NCBI GenBank assembly: GCA_964418645.1
Contig: CAYQME010000003.1
Span: 32,319 to 96,318, forward strand
Reading direction: 5' to 3'
Length of the DNA stretch: 64,000 bases
From: JAADHG01 sp964418645
GTDB lineage: Bacteria; Bacteroidota; Bacteroidia; Flavobacteriales; Flavobacteriaceae
Shown here: one piece after another, positions 26,379 to 35,767 of the stretch
How positions within the stretch are numbered: position 1 is the stretch's first letter
Layout: the number at the start of each line of letters is the position of its first letter
Made by a program: the position numbers and the translations under genes
Notes under the pieces: model-generated
What the model was told of the DNA's origin: nothing
Seen by the model: only the letters and a program-made list of their open reading frames with translations
Databases searched by the model: none

Positions 26379-27116
26379 ATGAACAAACTGATTTTACCTT
26401 TTATTGTGTTAACGATGTTGATGTCTTGTAAGAAGGATGTGCAACCAAACGCAGAGTCTATTATTAGTAAAACTATTGAAGTTGCAGGCGGAAACCATAT
26501 TGCAACTTCTACAATCGATTTTGATTTTAGAGATAAACATTATAAAGCCATTCGTAATAATGGCATGTTTCAATTAGAACGAGAATTTAGAGATTCAATT
26601 TATATTATAAAAGATGTGTATACAAACACAGATTTTACAAGATTTATAAATAATGAAGCTGTTGTAGTTCATGATACAATGGCTAAAAAATATATAAGTT
26701 CTGTTAATTCTGTGCACTATTTTTCGGTACTACCTTTTGGATTAGATGGCGCTGCAGTTAATAAAACCTATTTAGGAGATGTGAATGTTAATGGAAAAAC
26801 ATATTATAAAATTAAAGTAACGTTTAATCAAGAAGGAGGAGGAGAAGATTTTGAAGATGTATTTATATATTGGATAAATACGGAGTCTTATAAAATAGAT
26901 TATTTAGCATATTCTTATACTGAAGATGATGGTTTTGGAATGAGATTTAGAGAGGCTTATAACGAGCGTTATGTTAAAGGTATTCGTTTTGTAGATTATA
27001 ATAATTACAAACCTTATAATAATAACGAAAAACTACTCGATTTAGACCGTTTGTTTGAAAATAACGAATTAAAATTATTATCTAAAATTGAAACTGAGAA
27101 GGTTGAGGTAAATTAA
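26379..27116 (+). CDS. Lipoprotein, probably DUF6503 family
   Basis: A 245-residue lipoprotein: the signal peptide ends in a lipobox LMSC with Cys at about 16. The mature part has IISKTIEVAGGNHIATSTIDFDFRDKHYKAIR and DVFIYWINTESYKIDYLAYSY, a pattern I associate with the DUF6503 family of Bacteroidota, with LolA/LppX-like beta strands; this family name is from memory. Function unknown, location the envelope. It is divergent from smpB and convergent with the histidine phosphatase, whose end is 4 bases away. Confidence 0.7.
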   Translation: MNKLILPFIVLTMLMSCKKDVQPNAESIISKTIEVAGGNHIATSTIDFDFRDKHYKAIRNNGMFQLEREFRDSIYIIKDVYTNTDFTRFINNEAVVVHDTMAKKYISSVNSVHYFSVLPFGLDGAAVNKTYLGDVNVNGKTYYKIKVTFNQEGGGEDFEDVFIYWINTESYKIDYLAYSYTEDDGFGMRFREAYNERYVKGIRFVDYNNYKPYNNNEKLLDLDRLFENNELKLLSKIETEKVEVN

Positions 27117-27120
27117 TGAC

Positions 27121-27651
27121 TTACTCAATTACTAATAAAATATCAGACTTCTCTCCAGTTGCTGAAATAGTAACAATATATAAATTGGCATTATTACTGT
27201 CGTCAATCGATAAGTATTTTTTCTGACCTAAAACAGCATTTACAAATTGAGGTGTAGTGTTACTATGTCCTACTACTAAAACGGTTTTGCCTTTGGTATT
27301 ATTAATAAAATCTTCAGAATAAAAATTTCTAGGATTATAAATCGTAATATCTAACCCATTTTTCTCGGCTGTTGGTTGCGCGGTTTGTTTTGTACGATTA
27401 TAATTGGTAGAATAAACAGCATCAAATTTTATATTATCTAAAACTAAGCTCCATTTTGCTGCTCTAAGAATACCTTCCTGAATTAAATTTGGGTTTTTAT
27501 TGTTTACATCACTACGATCTTTTTCAGCATGGCGAATAAAATAATAAGTAGTGGTTTTAGTAGATTGCTCTACAATTTCAATGGTTTCATCTTGAGCAAA
27601 TATTGGTAAGATGAATAATATTGCAAAAGAAAGTATAAGTAGCTGTTTCAT
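27121..27651 (-). CDS. Secreted histidine phosphatase family protein
   Basis: A 176-residue protein with a signal peptide (about 1-19, ending PIFAQ). TTYYFIRHAEKDRSD carries the catalytic RHA motif of the histidine phosphatase (phosphoglycerate mutase-like/SixA) family, and VLVVGHSNTTPQFVN holds the second catalytic His. The short length without a lid domain resembles SixA-like members. The substrate is unknown, and it acts in the periplasm. It follows the cupin gene by 11 bases on the same strand. Confidence 0.85.
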   Translation of the reverse strand: MKQLLILSFAILFILPIFAQDETIEIVEQSTKTTTYYFIRHAEKDRSDVNNKNPNLIQEGILRAAKWSLVLDNIKFDAVYSTNYNRTKQTAQPTAEKNGLDITIYNPRNFYSEDFINNTKGKTVLVVGHSNTTPQFVNAVLGQKKYLSIDDSNNANLYIVTISATGEKSDILLVIE

Positions 27652-27662
27652 TATTAATATTT

Positions 27663-28046
27663 TTATTTAGGTTCAATAATTAAAAAAACAGCAGTGCTGT
27701 CTCCAATGTTTAATACTTCGTGCCATTTGGTGCCTTCACTGTAAAAATCACTTCCAGTAGCTGGACTAACTTCTCTAGTTCCGCTTGCATCTGTAATTTT
27801 AAATGTGCTACCAGCCAAAGTATAACCAAAATGTGGTTTGTGGTAATGTTTTTCGTGTCCAACACCTGGTTTAAAAGTACACTTTAATACTCTAATGCTT
27901 TCATTTTCTTCTACTAATTTACAAACAGTATTATTATTCCAACCTGCTTGTAGTGGGTCTGGTAAATTATTTTTGGTTTTACAACTAGTTAATAGAATTG
28001 AAAGCAAGAATATCTTAATGCTAAGATTGGAAATAATAAGTTTCAT
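27663..28046 (-). CDS. Cupin-domain lipoprotein
   Basis: A 127-residue protein with a lipoprotein signal (lipobox LLTSC, Cys at about 22) and a single cupin domain. The metal-binding motif is visible: GVGHEKHYHKPHFGYTLAGSTFKI gives the His-rich motif 1, and EGTKWHEVLNIGDS gives the motif 2 His. The reaction is unknown. It precedes the histidine phosphatase with an 11-base gap and is probably co-transcribed with it. Confidence 0.82.
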   Translation of the reverse strand: MKLIISNLSIKIFLLSILLTSCKTKNNLPDPLQAGWNNNTVCKLVEENESIRVLKCTFKPGVGHEKHYHKPHFGYTLAGSTFKITDASGTREVSPATGSDFYSEGTKWHEVLNIGDSTAVFLIIEPK

Positions 28047-28245
28047 TTGGTGTTAAATTATTAAGCATTTTGAGTATTAATCTTAATATCCAAATATACT
28101 AAATAGATGTTTGTGAATTAATCTAAACCTATTAAAAGTTGCCCCATCTTTTCTATTAAGACAAAAAGGTATTAAATATGATTAATATCATATTTTAAAA
28201 ATTATTTGAGGACTAGTTTTGTAATCAAATAATAATATACTACTC

Positions 28246-28899
28246 ATGAAAAAATCAATTTTTACTACTTTATTAATGTGCTTATTTGTATTTTCAAATG
28301 TATTGGCGCAAGACTCAACAACTGATAATTCAGACTTTTCAAAATGGCAAGTACGACTTAGAGGTATTGTTGTTACACCTAACGAAAGTGCTATCATTCA
28401 AGCCATAGGAGGAGATGTAGATATTTCTACTGCATTTGTACCAGAGTTGGATTTCACATATTTTTTTACTGAAAAATGGGCGGCAGAATTAATTCTAGGA
28501 ACAACTAATCACGATGTCAAAGCTGTTGGTACTTCAGCAGGAAATATTAATTTAGGCGATGTATGGTTATTGCCACCTACATTAACCTTTCAATATCATT
28601 TTACTGGAGGAAAATTAAAACCTTATCTTGGTGTCGGTGTTAATTATACAATTTTTTATGGTGTAAATGAAGGTCCAGTTGCCGATAGTGTAGATTATAG
28701 TAATTCTTTTGGTTTTGCTTTTCAAGCAGGTTTAGACTATGCATTGGGAGATAAATGGTTTTTAAATGTGGATTTAAAACAAGTATATATTCAAACTGAT
28801 GCTGTTGTAAATGCTACTACAGCACTTGGAGCAACCGTTGGAGCCAATGTTGATATTAATCCATTAGTTTTTGGCTTTGGTTTTGGAATGAAATTTTAA
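28246..28899 (+). CDS. OmpW-family outer-membrane protein
   Basis: A 217-residue protein with a signal peptide (about 1-22, ending VLAQ) and an eight-strand beta-barrel pattern. WQVRLRGIVVTPNESAII is the first strand of OmpW, followed by a GGDVDISTAFVPELDFTYFFTEKWAAELI stretch typical of the family, and the C-terminus GFGFGMKF ends in Phe as expected for a BAM substrate. OmpW proteins form small hydrophobic pores. A possible -7 box TAGTTTTG is at 28214-28221 and a strong terminator follows. Confidence 0.9.
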   Translation: MKKSIFTTLLMCLFVFSNVLAQDSTTDNSDFSKWQVRLRGIVVTPNESAIIQAIGGDVDISTAFVPELDFTYFFTEKWAAELILGTTNHDVKAVGTSAGNINLGDVWLLPPTLTFQYHFTGGKLKPYLGVGVNYTIFYGVNEGPVADSVDYSNSFGFAFQAGLDYALGDKWFLNVDLKQVYIQTDAVVNATTALGATVGANVDINPLVFGFGFGMKF

Positions 28900-28926
28900 T
28901 CTTACCTCCATTATATAGAAATAAAT

Positions 28927-28955
28927 AAAAGGGTCACTAATTTGTGACCCTTTTT
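28927..28955 (+). terminator. Strong terminator after the OmpW gene
   Basis: GGGTCAC at 28931-28937 pairs with GTGACCC at 28944-28950 around a six-base loop, with A residues before and a T run after. It lies 27 bases after the stop. Confidence 0.92.
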
Positions 28956-28970
28956 CTTTTTAACGCAAAA

Positions 28971-29013
28971 GAAAAGCAACACTCATCTTTTAATAAGAAT
29001 TATGTTGCTTTTC
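28971..29013 (-). terminator. Probable terminator of clpB
   Basis: GAAAAGCAACA at 28971-28981 and TGTTGCTTTTC at 29003-29013 are perfect 11-bp inverted copies with a 21-base loop. On the minus strand the stem is followed by T-rich sequence, 40 bases beyond the clpB stop. Confidence 0.65.
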
Positions 29014-29054
29014 AACTAACCAACCAATTATAAGACTGTTTTAAATTTAGATTG

Positions 29055-31658
29055 TTACATTTCTTCTACCAAATCATTCTGATTTCTAAACACCAATTTA
29101 TCATCAAAGGCATCTAGCAAAATAATACTATCTGTGGTTACTTTTCCAGCTAAAACCTGTTTACTTAACTCATTAAGTACTTCTTTTTGAATGACGCGTT
29201 TTACAGGTCGTGCACCATACTCAGGATTGAATCCTTTCTCTGCTAAATAAGAAATAGCTTCCTGAGTAGCATCAAAGGTTATACCTTGTTGTGCAAGCAT
29301 TCTTGTAAGACTTTTTAATTGTAAACCAACAATGTCTTTTATGTTGTCCTTATTTAAAGGCGTAAACATAATTGTATCGTCAATACGATTCAAAAATTCA
29401 GGTCTTACACTTTGTTTTAATAATGCTAACACATCAATTTTTGCTGCTTCTATAGCTGAATCAATATCTTTTGTAGCTTCAAATCGATCTTGTATTATAT
29501 GACTTCCAATATTTGAAGTCATGATAATAATGGTGTTTTTAAAATCGGCACTACGCCCTTTATTATCAGTTAAACGACCTTCGTCCAGTACTTGCAGTAA
29601 AATATTAAAAACATCTGGATGTGCTTTTTCAATTTCATCAAGTAATACAACAGAATATGGTTTGCGTCTTACAGCTTCAGTAAGTTGTCCGCCTTCGTCA
29701 TAACCTACATATCCTGGAGGTGCTCCAACAAGTCTACTTACTGCATGACGTTCTTGATATTCGCTCATATCTATTCTAGTTATTGCATTTTCATCATCAA
29801 ATAAATATTCGGCCAATGCTTTTGCCAATTCGGTTTTACCAACGCCAGTGGTTCCTAAAAACAGGAATGTGCCAATTGGCTTTTGCGGATTTTGTAAACC
29901 AGCACGACTTCTGCGTACGGCGTCACTTACCGCAATAATAGCTTCATTTTGACCCACAATGCGCTTGTGAAGCTCTTTTTCGAGGTTCAATAATTTTTTA
30001 CGCTCGCTTTGAATCATTTTTGTAACCGGAATTCCTGTCCACTTAGCAACAACTTCTGCTATATCGTCATAGGTTACTTCTTCTTTAATAAGCGATGTTT
30101 CCTTTTGTTCTTTCATTTGTTTTTGGAAACTTTCCAAATGCTCTTGAGCTTCTTTTATTTTGCCATAACGGAGTTCGGCAACTTTACCATAATCGCCATC
30201 ACGTTCAGCACGTTCAGCTTCCAATTTAAAATTTTCAATATCTTGTTTAATATTTTGAATATTATCTACAACTTCTTTTTCACTTTTCCATTTTGCATTT
30301 AACGCGTTACGATCTTCTTTTAAGTTTGCTAAATCAGAGCGTAATGTTTTGAGTTTTAATTCATCTTTCTCTCTTTTTATTGCTTCAATTTCAATTTCAA
30401 GTTGCATTACCTTTCTATCTAAAACATCTAATTCTTCGGGTTTTGAATTGATCTCCATACGCAATTTTGACGCAGCCTCATCCATTAAGTCAATAGCTTT
30501 ATCTGGTAAAAACCGGTTTGTAATATAACGTTCCGATAGTTTTACTGCGCCAATAATAGCTTCGTCTTTAATACGCACTTTATGGTGAGTTTCGTATTTT
30601 TCTTTAATACCTCTAAGTATAGAAATAGCGCTTTCAGTATCAGGTTCGTTTACCATTACCTTTTGAAAACGACGTTCTAAAGCTTTATCTTTTTCAAAGT
30701 ACTTTTGATATTCATCTAAAGTTGTTGCTCCAATGGCACGGAGTTCACCACGAGCTAAGGCAGGTTTTAAAATATTGGCGGCATCCATAGCACCTTGACC
30801 ACCTCCAGCACCAACGAGTGTATGAATTTCGTCAATAAAGAGTACAATATCTCCATCGCTTGTAGTGACTTCTTTAATAACAGCTTTTAAGCGTTCTTCA
30901 AATTCTCCTTTATATTTGGCACCTGCAATAAGTGCGCCCATATCAAGTGCAAAAATTTGCTTGTCTTTTAAGTTTTCCGGAATATCTCCATCTATAATTC
31001 TGTGAGCCAACCCTTCAGCAATGGCAGTTTTACCAGTTCCTGGTTCTCCTACCAATATTGGATTGTTTTTGGTACGTCGCGATAAAATTTGAAGAATGCG
31101 TCTTATTTCTTCATCACGACCAATTACAGGATCAAGCTTACCATCTTTGGCTAACTGATTTAAATTTTTAGCATATTTGATTAAAGCATTATAAGTGTCT
31201 TCCTGATTTTGAGAGGTTACATTGTCACCTTTGCGTAGTTCTTCAATAGCTAATATTAAATCCTTTTCAGTAACCCCTTGATCTTTTAGTATTTGAGCAA
31301 TTTTGCTTTTAGATTTAAAAACAGCTATGATTAAATGCTCGATTGATACATACTCATCTTTCATTTTCTTAGCTATTATTGATGCCTCATTTAGAGTTTT
31401 TCCGGCTTCGCGAGAAAGCATAATATCGCTTCCAGAAACTTTGGGGAAACTTTCAAGTGATGCATCTAATACTTGTTTTAGCATTGAAACGTTGACATTT
31501 AATTTTTTTAAAATAAAGGGTATCACGTTTTCATCTACTTCAAAAAAAGCTTTAAAAAGATGCTCATTTTCTATATGTTGATGTTCGAAGCTTTGGGCAA
31601 TCAACTGTGCTTGCTGTATTGCTTCTTGAGATTTTATAGTATAATTGTTAAAGTTCAT
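29055..31658 (-). CDS. clpB: ATP-dependent disaggregase ClpB
   Basis: ClpB is a hexameric AAA+ chaperone that, with DnaK, pulls proteins out of aggregates. The 867-residue protein has the Clp N domain (about 1-145), a first AAA+ module with GEPGTGKTAIAEGLA (about 205), a long coiled-coil middle domain (about 400-530) that marks ClpB, and a second module with GTTGVGKTELAKALAEYLF (about 605) and ARPVKRVIQKEV near the C-terminus. There is no ClpP-binding loop, as expected. It is monocistronic. I saw no CIRCE palindrome upstream. Confidence 0.97.
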   Translation of the reverse strand: MNFNNYTIKSQEAIQQAQLIAQSFEHQHIENEHLFKAFFEVDENVIPFILKKLNVNVSMLKQVLDASLESFPKVSGSDIMLSREAGKTLNEASIIAKKMKDEYVSIEHLIIAVFKSKSKIAQILKDQGVTEKDLILAIEELRKGDNVTSQNQEDTYNALIKYAKNLNQLAKDGKLDPVIGRDEEIRRILQILSRRTKNNPILVGEPGTGKTAIAEGLAHRIIDGDIPENLKDKQIFALDMGALIAGAKYKGEFEERLKAVIKEVTTSDGDIVLFIDEIHTLVGAGGGQGAMDAANILKPALARGELRAIGATTLDEYQKYFEKDKALERRFQKVMVNEPDTESAISILRGIKEKYETHHKVRIKDEAIIGAVKLSERYITNRFLPDKAIDLMDEAASKLRMEINSKPEELDVLDRKVMQLEIEIEAIKREKDELKLKTLRSDLANLKEDRNALNAKWKSEKEVVDNIQNIKQDIENFKLEAERAERDGDYGKVAELRYGKIKEAQEHLESFQKQMKEQKETSLIKEEVTYDDIAEVVAKWTGIPVTKMIQSERKKLLNLEKELHKRIVGQNEAIIAVSDAVRRSRAGLQNPQKPIGTFLFLGTTGVGKTELAKALAEYLFDDENAITRIDMSEYQERHAVSRLVGAPPGYVGYDEGGQLTEAVRRKPYSVVLLDEIEKAHPDVFNILLQVLDEGRLTDNKGRSADFKNTIIIMTSNIGSHIIQDRFEATKDIDSAIEAAKIDVLALLKQSVRPEFLNRIDDTIMFTPLNKDNIKDIVGLQLKSLTRMLAQQGITFDATQEAISYLAEKGFNPEYGARPVKRVIQKEVLNELSKQVLAGKVTTDSIILLDAFDDKLVFRNQNDLVEEM

Positions 31659-31814
31659 AATTGTTAATTTTGTATTATTGATTTCAATAACCTTACCAAT
31701 CTAGTTAGCAATTAAATAAGAGACAAAATGTCTAACTAACTCAATGATTATGTGACTTTTAGTCAGTTTGTAAGGATTAATAATGTGTTCGACTTAACTG
31801 AAGATTAATAAAAT

Positions 31815-31830
31815 TTCCGTCTTTACGGAA
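31815..31830 (+). promoter_or_regulatory. Hairpin in the leader of ytxJ
   Basis: TTCCGT (31815-31820) and ACGGAA (31825-31830) pair around CTTT, 18 bases before the ATG at 31849. It could be an operator or an RNA hairpin. Confidence 0.4.
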
Positions 31831-31848
31831 AAGAAAAATAAATTTTTG

Positions 31849-32235
31849 ATGGGATTTTTTAGTAATTTGTTTAAAGTTTCTGAACCAAAAGAAACCAAAA
31901 GCTTACCATGGATTGCACTTACCGATTTGCAACAACTACATGATATAATTGAGCGGTCTAAGATTAAAACACAAGTTGTCTTTAAACATTCTACACGTTG
32001 TGGGGCAAGTCGCATGGTTTTAAATCGTTTTATAGATACTTATGAATTGACTGAAAACGATTTGGACTTATACTTTCTAGACTTGATTAATTATAGGTCT
32101 GTTTCTAACGAAGTAGGTTACAAGTTTCAGGTAATGCATGAATCTCCACAATTATTAATAATTAAAGATGGAGTATTAGTAGCACATGGATCTCATAGTG
32201 GTGTTAATGCTATTGAATTAGAGAACTTTCTTTAA
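31849..32235 (+). CDS. ytxJ: Bacillithiol-system redox protein YtxJ
   Basis: A 128-residue thioredoxin-fold protein of the YtxJ family, thought to act as a monothiol bacilliredoxin. FKHSTRCGASRMVLNRF carries a single Cys followed by Gly-Ala-Ser rather than CxxC; YFLDLINYRSVSNEVGYKFQVMHESPQLLI keeps the cis-Pro region (SPQ). The start is ATG 31849 (MGFFSNLF); an in-frame TTG at 31846 is just upstream. The gene stands alone, after clpB in the opposite direction and before a repeat-rich stretch. Confidence 0.85.
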   Translation: MGFFSNLFKVSEPKETKSLPWIALTDLQQLHDIIERSKIKTQVVFKHSTRCGASRMVLNRFIDTYELTENDLDLYFLDLINYRSVSNEVGYKFQVMHESPQLLIIKDGVLVAHGSHSGVNAIELENFL

Positions 32236-32283
32236 TAAATTATGTATAATTTATATCTGTAAAGGTATTGACTTTTTAGTTAT

Positions 32284-32338
32284 AAAAATATAACTTCGCT
32301 TATCGTTCGATATAAATCATTGAAACGAATAATATCTT
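32284..32338 (-). repeat. 55-bp repeat, inverted copy of 56498-56552
   Basis: This stretch is the reverse complement of 56498-56552 with one mismatch in 55. It contains CGCTTATCG (32297-32305), the end motif shared with the elements at 52098 and 32872. Confidence 0.85.
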
Positions 32339-32372
32339 TATATTGGCAACAATTACCTAAAACCCAAATAAC

Positions 32373-32744
32373 ATGAAAAATAAAATTGTACTATTGATAA
32401 TTCTTGTTGGTATTATGGCTGGAGGCTTATCTTATTGGTTTAACCCATATAACGAGATGAGTTTACTCGGAATTAGTATTTATAAATTGATGGGTTCTAG
32501 TGCATTTTTGAGTTCTCTAATTTTGACTTTAATACTAAATGAAAAACCATGGAGGATAGCCTTAATAATTACCGCAGGAGTAATAATTGGCGTTATGTGT
32601 CGAATAATTTTTGATATTATTATTGATTCAAGTACACACAATCTTTTTCCTTTCGAAATAATAATAGCCATTTTTATTACTGTCCCTTCGACATTTATTG
32701 GAAGCTATTTATCACTGTTAATTAAAAAGCTAAAATCAAAATAA
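32373..32744 (+). CDS. Small four-helix membrane protein in a repeat-bounded segment
   Basis: A 123-residue hydrophobic protein with about four transmembrane segments (IVLLIILVGIMAGGLSYWF, YKLMGSSAFLSSLILTLIL, IALIITAGVIIGVMCRIIF, IIIAIFITVPSTFIGSYLSLLI). No family is recognised. The gene is enclosed by repeat elements: CGCTTATCG on its left and GGATAAGCG on its right, with ACAA-type and CAACA sequences near its ends, and it has no operon partner. This makes it a candidate cassette gene rather than a core gene. Confidence 0.6.
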   Translation: MKNKIVLLIILVGIMAGGLSYWFNPYNEMSLLGISIYKLMGSSAFLSSLILTLILNEKPWRIALIITAGVIIGVMCRIIFDIIIDSSTHNLFPFEIIIAIFITVPSTFIGSYLSLLIKKLKSK

Positions 32745-32746
32745 TA

Positions 32747-32886
32747 ATTGCCAACACCGTATAAAATTAATTGCTGGTTTTATCTATTTTACGAAAGTCC
32801 TCGCGGACTTTCTATCTGTGATTTATTTGCTAACTTTAGTGCTTAAACCATGCAACTAATCTTATACAAACGGATAAGCGTAATTT
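32747..32886 (+). repeat. Repeat element downstream of the small membrane-protein gene
   Basis: It begins with TTGCCAACACCGTATAA just after the stop, includes a hairpin GAAAGTCC/GGACTTTC at about 32802-32821, and ends with CTTATACAAACGGATAAGCG at 32861-32880. The element at 52098-52230, read on its minus strand, has the same order: CAACAATGTATAA, GTGCTTAA, then TTATACAAGACCGATAAGCG. Confidence 0.7.
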
Positions 32887-32906
32887 CAATAATTTTTATT
32901 AAAAAT

Positions 32907-34187
32907 TTATTTTTTATAAACTGGAAGTAACTCTGTTTTTACTTCACCAAAACCAATACGTGTTCCGTCATTTTCGCAATGTCCACGCATAATTACAGTA
33001 TCATAATCATTAATAAATTTGCGTTCGGTACCATCTTTCATAGTAAGCGGTTTTTCGCCTCTCCAAGAGAGTTCTAACATAGAGCCATAAGAATCTTCAG
33101 TTGGTCCAGAAATAGTGCCACTTCCCATCAAATCGCCGGAATTTACTGGACAACCGTTAGACGTGTGGTGTGCCAGTTGTTGTGCCATAGTCCAATACAT
33201 ATATTTAAAATTAGAATGGCTTACCACAACTTCTTTGGCACCTTTGGGTTGTATTGCTGCTTCTAAATGTATGTCAAAGCTTTTTTTGCCTTTGTATTGC
33301 AAATACGAAAAAGGTTTTGGATCTTGTTTTGGGCCATCAACTCTAAACGGTTCGAGTGCGTCAAGAGTAACTATCCAAGGTGAAATGGAAGACGCAAAAC
33401 TCTTTGCTAAAAATGGACCAAGTGGCACATACTCCCATTTTTGGATGTCGCGGGCACTCCAATCGTTAAACAATACTAAACCAAAAATATATTCTTCTGC
33501 TTCATCAATTGGAATTGGTTCGCCCAAATCGTTGGCATCAGTAGTAATAAAAGCCATTTCCAACTCAAAATCAATCAATTTTGAAGGTCCAAAAACAGGC
33601 TCAGTAGCACCAGCTGGTAATGTTTGGCCTTGTGGTCTATACACAGGAATGCCTGAAGGAATTATAGAACTACTGCGGCCATGATATCCAACAGGAATAT
33701 GTAACCAGTTTGGTAACAGAGCATTTTCGGGATCTCTAAACATGGTACCTACATTGGTAGCGTGTTCTTTACTAGAGTAAAAATCGGTATAATCCCCAAT
33801 AAGAACAGGAAGTTGCATTTCAATTTCATCCAATCTAAAAAGTACAGTTTCTTTGTTTTTTTTGTTATTTTTTAGAATGTCATTATTATTGTCAAAAATT
33901 TCAGCAATTCTATTACGAACAAGTCGCCAGGTTTTGCGTCCGTCAGCAATAAAATCATTAAGAGTATCTTGTAAAAAAATATCATCCGTTAACGGAATCC
34001 CATCAAAGTAACCCAATTGATGCAATGCACCAAGGTCAATAGCAGTATCGCCAATTCGAGTGCCGATAGTAATAATATCATCTCTTGTTAAAAACACACC
34101 GAAGGGAATATTTTGAATGGAGAAATCAGAATTTTTATCAACGTGAAGCCACGAAGTTCTATCTGGATTGTTAGCTGCTAATGACAT
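32907..34187 (-). CDS. fahA: Fumarylacetoacetase
   Basis: Fumarylacetoacetase splits 4-fumarylacetoacetate into fumarate and acetoacetate, the last step of tyrosine breakdown. The 426-residue protein has the N-terminal SH3-like domain (FSIQNIPFGVFLTRDDIITIGTRIG) and the catalytic FAH fold with VGTMFRDPENALLPNWLHIPVGYHGRSSSI, FELEMAFIT and GDLMGSGTISGP. The length fits the family. Homogentisate dioxygenase and other pathway genes are not adjacent. The start is ATG 34187; it is divergent from glyA. Confidence 0.95.
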   Translation of the reverse strand: MSLAANNPDRTSWLHVDKNSDFSIQNIPFGVFLTRDDIITIGTRIGDTAIDLGALHQLGYFDGIPLTDDIFLQDTLNDFIADGRKTWRLVRNRIAEIFDNNNDILKNNKKNKETVLFRLDEIEMQLPVLIGDYTDFYSSKEHATNVGTMFRDPENALLPNWLHIPVGYHGRSSSIIPSGIPVYRPQGQTLPAGATEPVFGPSKLIDFELEMAFITTDANDLGEPIPIDEAEEYIFGLVLFNDWSARDIQKWEYVPLGPFLAKSFASSISPWIVTLDALEPFRVDGPKQDPKPFSYLQYKGKKSFDIHLEAAIQPKGAKEVVVSHSNFKYMYWTMAQQLAHHTSNGCPVNSGDLMGSGTISGPTEDSYGSMLELSWRGEKPLTMKDGTERKFINDYDTVIMRGHCENDGTRIGFGEVKTELLPVYKK

Positions 34188-34328
34188 ATATAAATAGAAT
34201 CTTACTTTTTATAAATTATGTCTCAAACCTACACATTTTTTTTATTAAATAAAAAAAAACAATAATTATGTGAGATAAAAAGTATCGTTAATAAAACGGT
34301 TTAAAACTTCAAAGTAAATATATGTTTT

Positions 34329-34362
34329 TTGAAGTATTAAATTAATGTATTTACTATTTTTG
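34329..34362 (+). promoter_or_regulatory. glyA promoter
   Basis: A -7 box TATTTTTG at 34355-34362 and a -33 TTG at 34329-34331 are separated by 23 bases. The -7 ends 26 bases before the glyA ATG. Confidence 0.55.
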
Positions 34363-34388
34363 CCTTTAATTTAATGAAAAAATAATTT

Positions 34389-35660
34389 ATGCAACGCGAC
34401 GAACAAATCTTTGAATTAATACAAGCTGAAAATGAACGCCAAAAGCAAGGTATAGAATTAATAGCTTCTGAAAATTTTGTAAGTAACCAAGTTATGGAAG
34501 CGGCAGGATCTGTACTAACCAACAAATATGCAGAAGGTTATCCTGGGAAGCGTTATTATGGAGGTTGTGAAGTCGTGGATGAAGTAGAACAAATTGCCAT
34601 AGATAGAGCCAAGGCTTTATTTGGAGCAGATTGGGCTAATGTACAGCCACATTCTGGAAGCCAAGCCAATACGTCTGTACTAGCAGCATGTTTAAAACCT
34701 GGTGATACAATTTTAGGGTTCGATTTATCTCATGGCGGGCATTTAACTCATGGTTCTCCTGTAAATTTTTCTGGTAAACTCTATAATCCTGTGTTTTATG
34801 GTGTGAAAAAAGAAACGGGAATTATTGACTATGACCATGTAGAAGAAGTTGCTAAGCGTGAGCAACCTAAGCTTATTATAGCTGGGGCTTCTGCTTATTC
34901 TCGCGATATGGATTTTAAACGTTTTCGTGAAATTTCTGATAGTGTTGGGGCTATTTTATTTGCTGATATCTCGCATCCTGCAGGATTAATAGCAAAAGGT
35001 ATTTTAAACGATCCGTTACCACATTGTCATATAGTAACTACTACAACACATAAAACCTTGAGAGGCCCGCGTGGAGGATTAATACTAATGGGTGAAGATT
35101 TTGAAAACCCATTTGGAATTACTTTAAAATCTGGAAAATTAAGAATGATGTCTTCTTTATTAGATTCAGCAGTGTTTCCAGGTAATCAAGGAGGGCCATT
35201 AGAGCATATGATAGCAGCCAAAGCTATTGCTTTTGGAGAAGCACTTTCTGATAAGTTTTTGCATTATATATTACAAGTAAAGAAAAATGCCACGACTATG
35301 GCCGAGGCATTGGTAAAGAAAGGTTATAATATTATTTCAGGAGGAACGGATAACCATATGATGTTAATCGATTTAAGAAATAAAAACATTACTGGTAAAG
35401 AAGCAGATCAAGCATTAGGTAAAGCTGATATTACTGTGAATAAAAATATGGTGCCTTTTGATGATAAATCACCATTTGTAACTTCTGGAATTCGAATTGG
35501 AGTAGCAGCAATTACAACCCGAGGGTTAAAGGAAAATGATATGGATGTTATTGTAAGTCTAATTGATGAGGTTATTACAAATTATGAAAATGAAGCAGTC
35601 TTAGATTCTGTAGCAGGAAAGGTAAATGCGATGATGGAAAGTTTGCCTTTGTTTGCTTAA
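34389..35660 (+). CDS. glyA: Serine hydroxymethyltransferase
   Basis: GlyA converts serine and tetrahydrofolate to glycine and 5,10-methylene-tetrahydrofolate. The 423-residue PLP enzyme has the N-terminal [34 protein letters not shown], the PLP lysine in [14 protein letters not shown], and [15 protein letters not shown] near the C-terminus. The length is normal. It has its own promoter and is transcribed alone, divergent from fahA. Confidence 0.97.
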   Translation: MQRDEQIFELIQAENERQKQGIELIASENFVSNQVMEAAGSVLTNKYAEGYPGKRYYGGCEVVDEVEQIAIDRAKALFGADWANVQPHSGSQANTSVLAACLKPGDTILGFDLSHGGHLTHGSPVNFSGKLYNPVFYGVKKETGIIDYDHVEEVAKREQPKLIIAGASAYSRDMDFKRFREISDSVGAILFADISHPAGLIAKGILNDPLPHCHIVTTTTHKTLRGPRGGLILMGEDFENPFGITLKSGKLRMMSSLLDSAVFPGNQGGPLEHMIAAKAIAFGEALSDKFLHYILQVKKNATTMAEALVKKGYNIISGGTDNHMMLIDLRNKNITGKEADQALGKADITVNKNMVPFDDKSPFVTSGIRIGVAAITTRGLKENDMDVIVSLIDEVITNYENEAVLDSVAGKVNAMMESLPLFA

Positions 35661-35767
35661 ATCGTCTTTTATATCAACGTTGTATAATTGCTTAAAAAAT
35701 TCACTTTAAATTTAAATGCATTTTCTTATTGCGAAGATTTTTCAATAGGAAAATTAGAATTTCAAAT

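Noticed and set aside
30009..30302. Plus-strand open frame inside clpB
   Set aside because: It is antisense to the coiled-coil region of ClpB, rich in Phe and Leu from reverse-complemented Glu/Lys codons, and lacks family signals.
32235..32906. An integron (gene cassette with attC and an integrase)
   Set aside because: The repeat ends do not match the attC core consensus and no integrase is present, so only the weaker term repeat-bounded cassette is used.
33115..33684. Long plus-strand open frame opposite fahA (189 codons)
   Set aside because: It lies wholly antisense to a well-supported fumarylacetoacetase and has no recognisable motif; it follows from the codon bias of the real gene.
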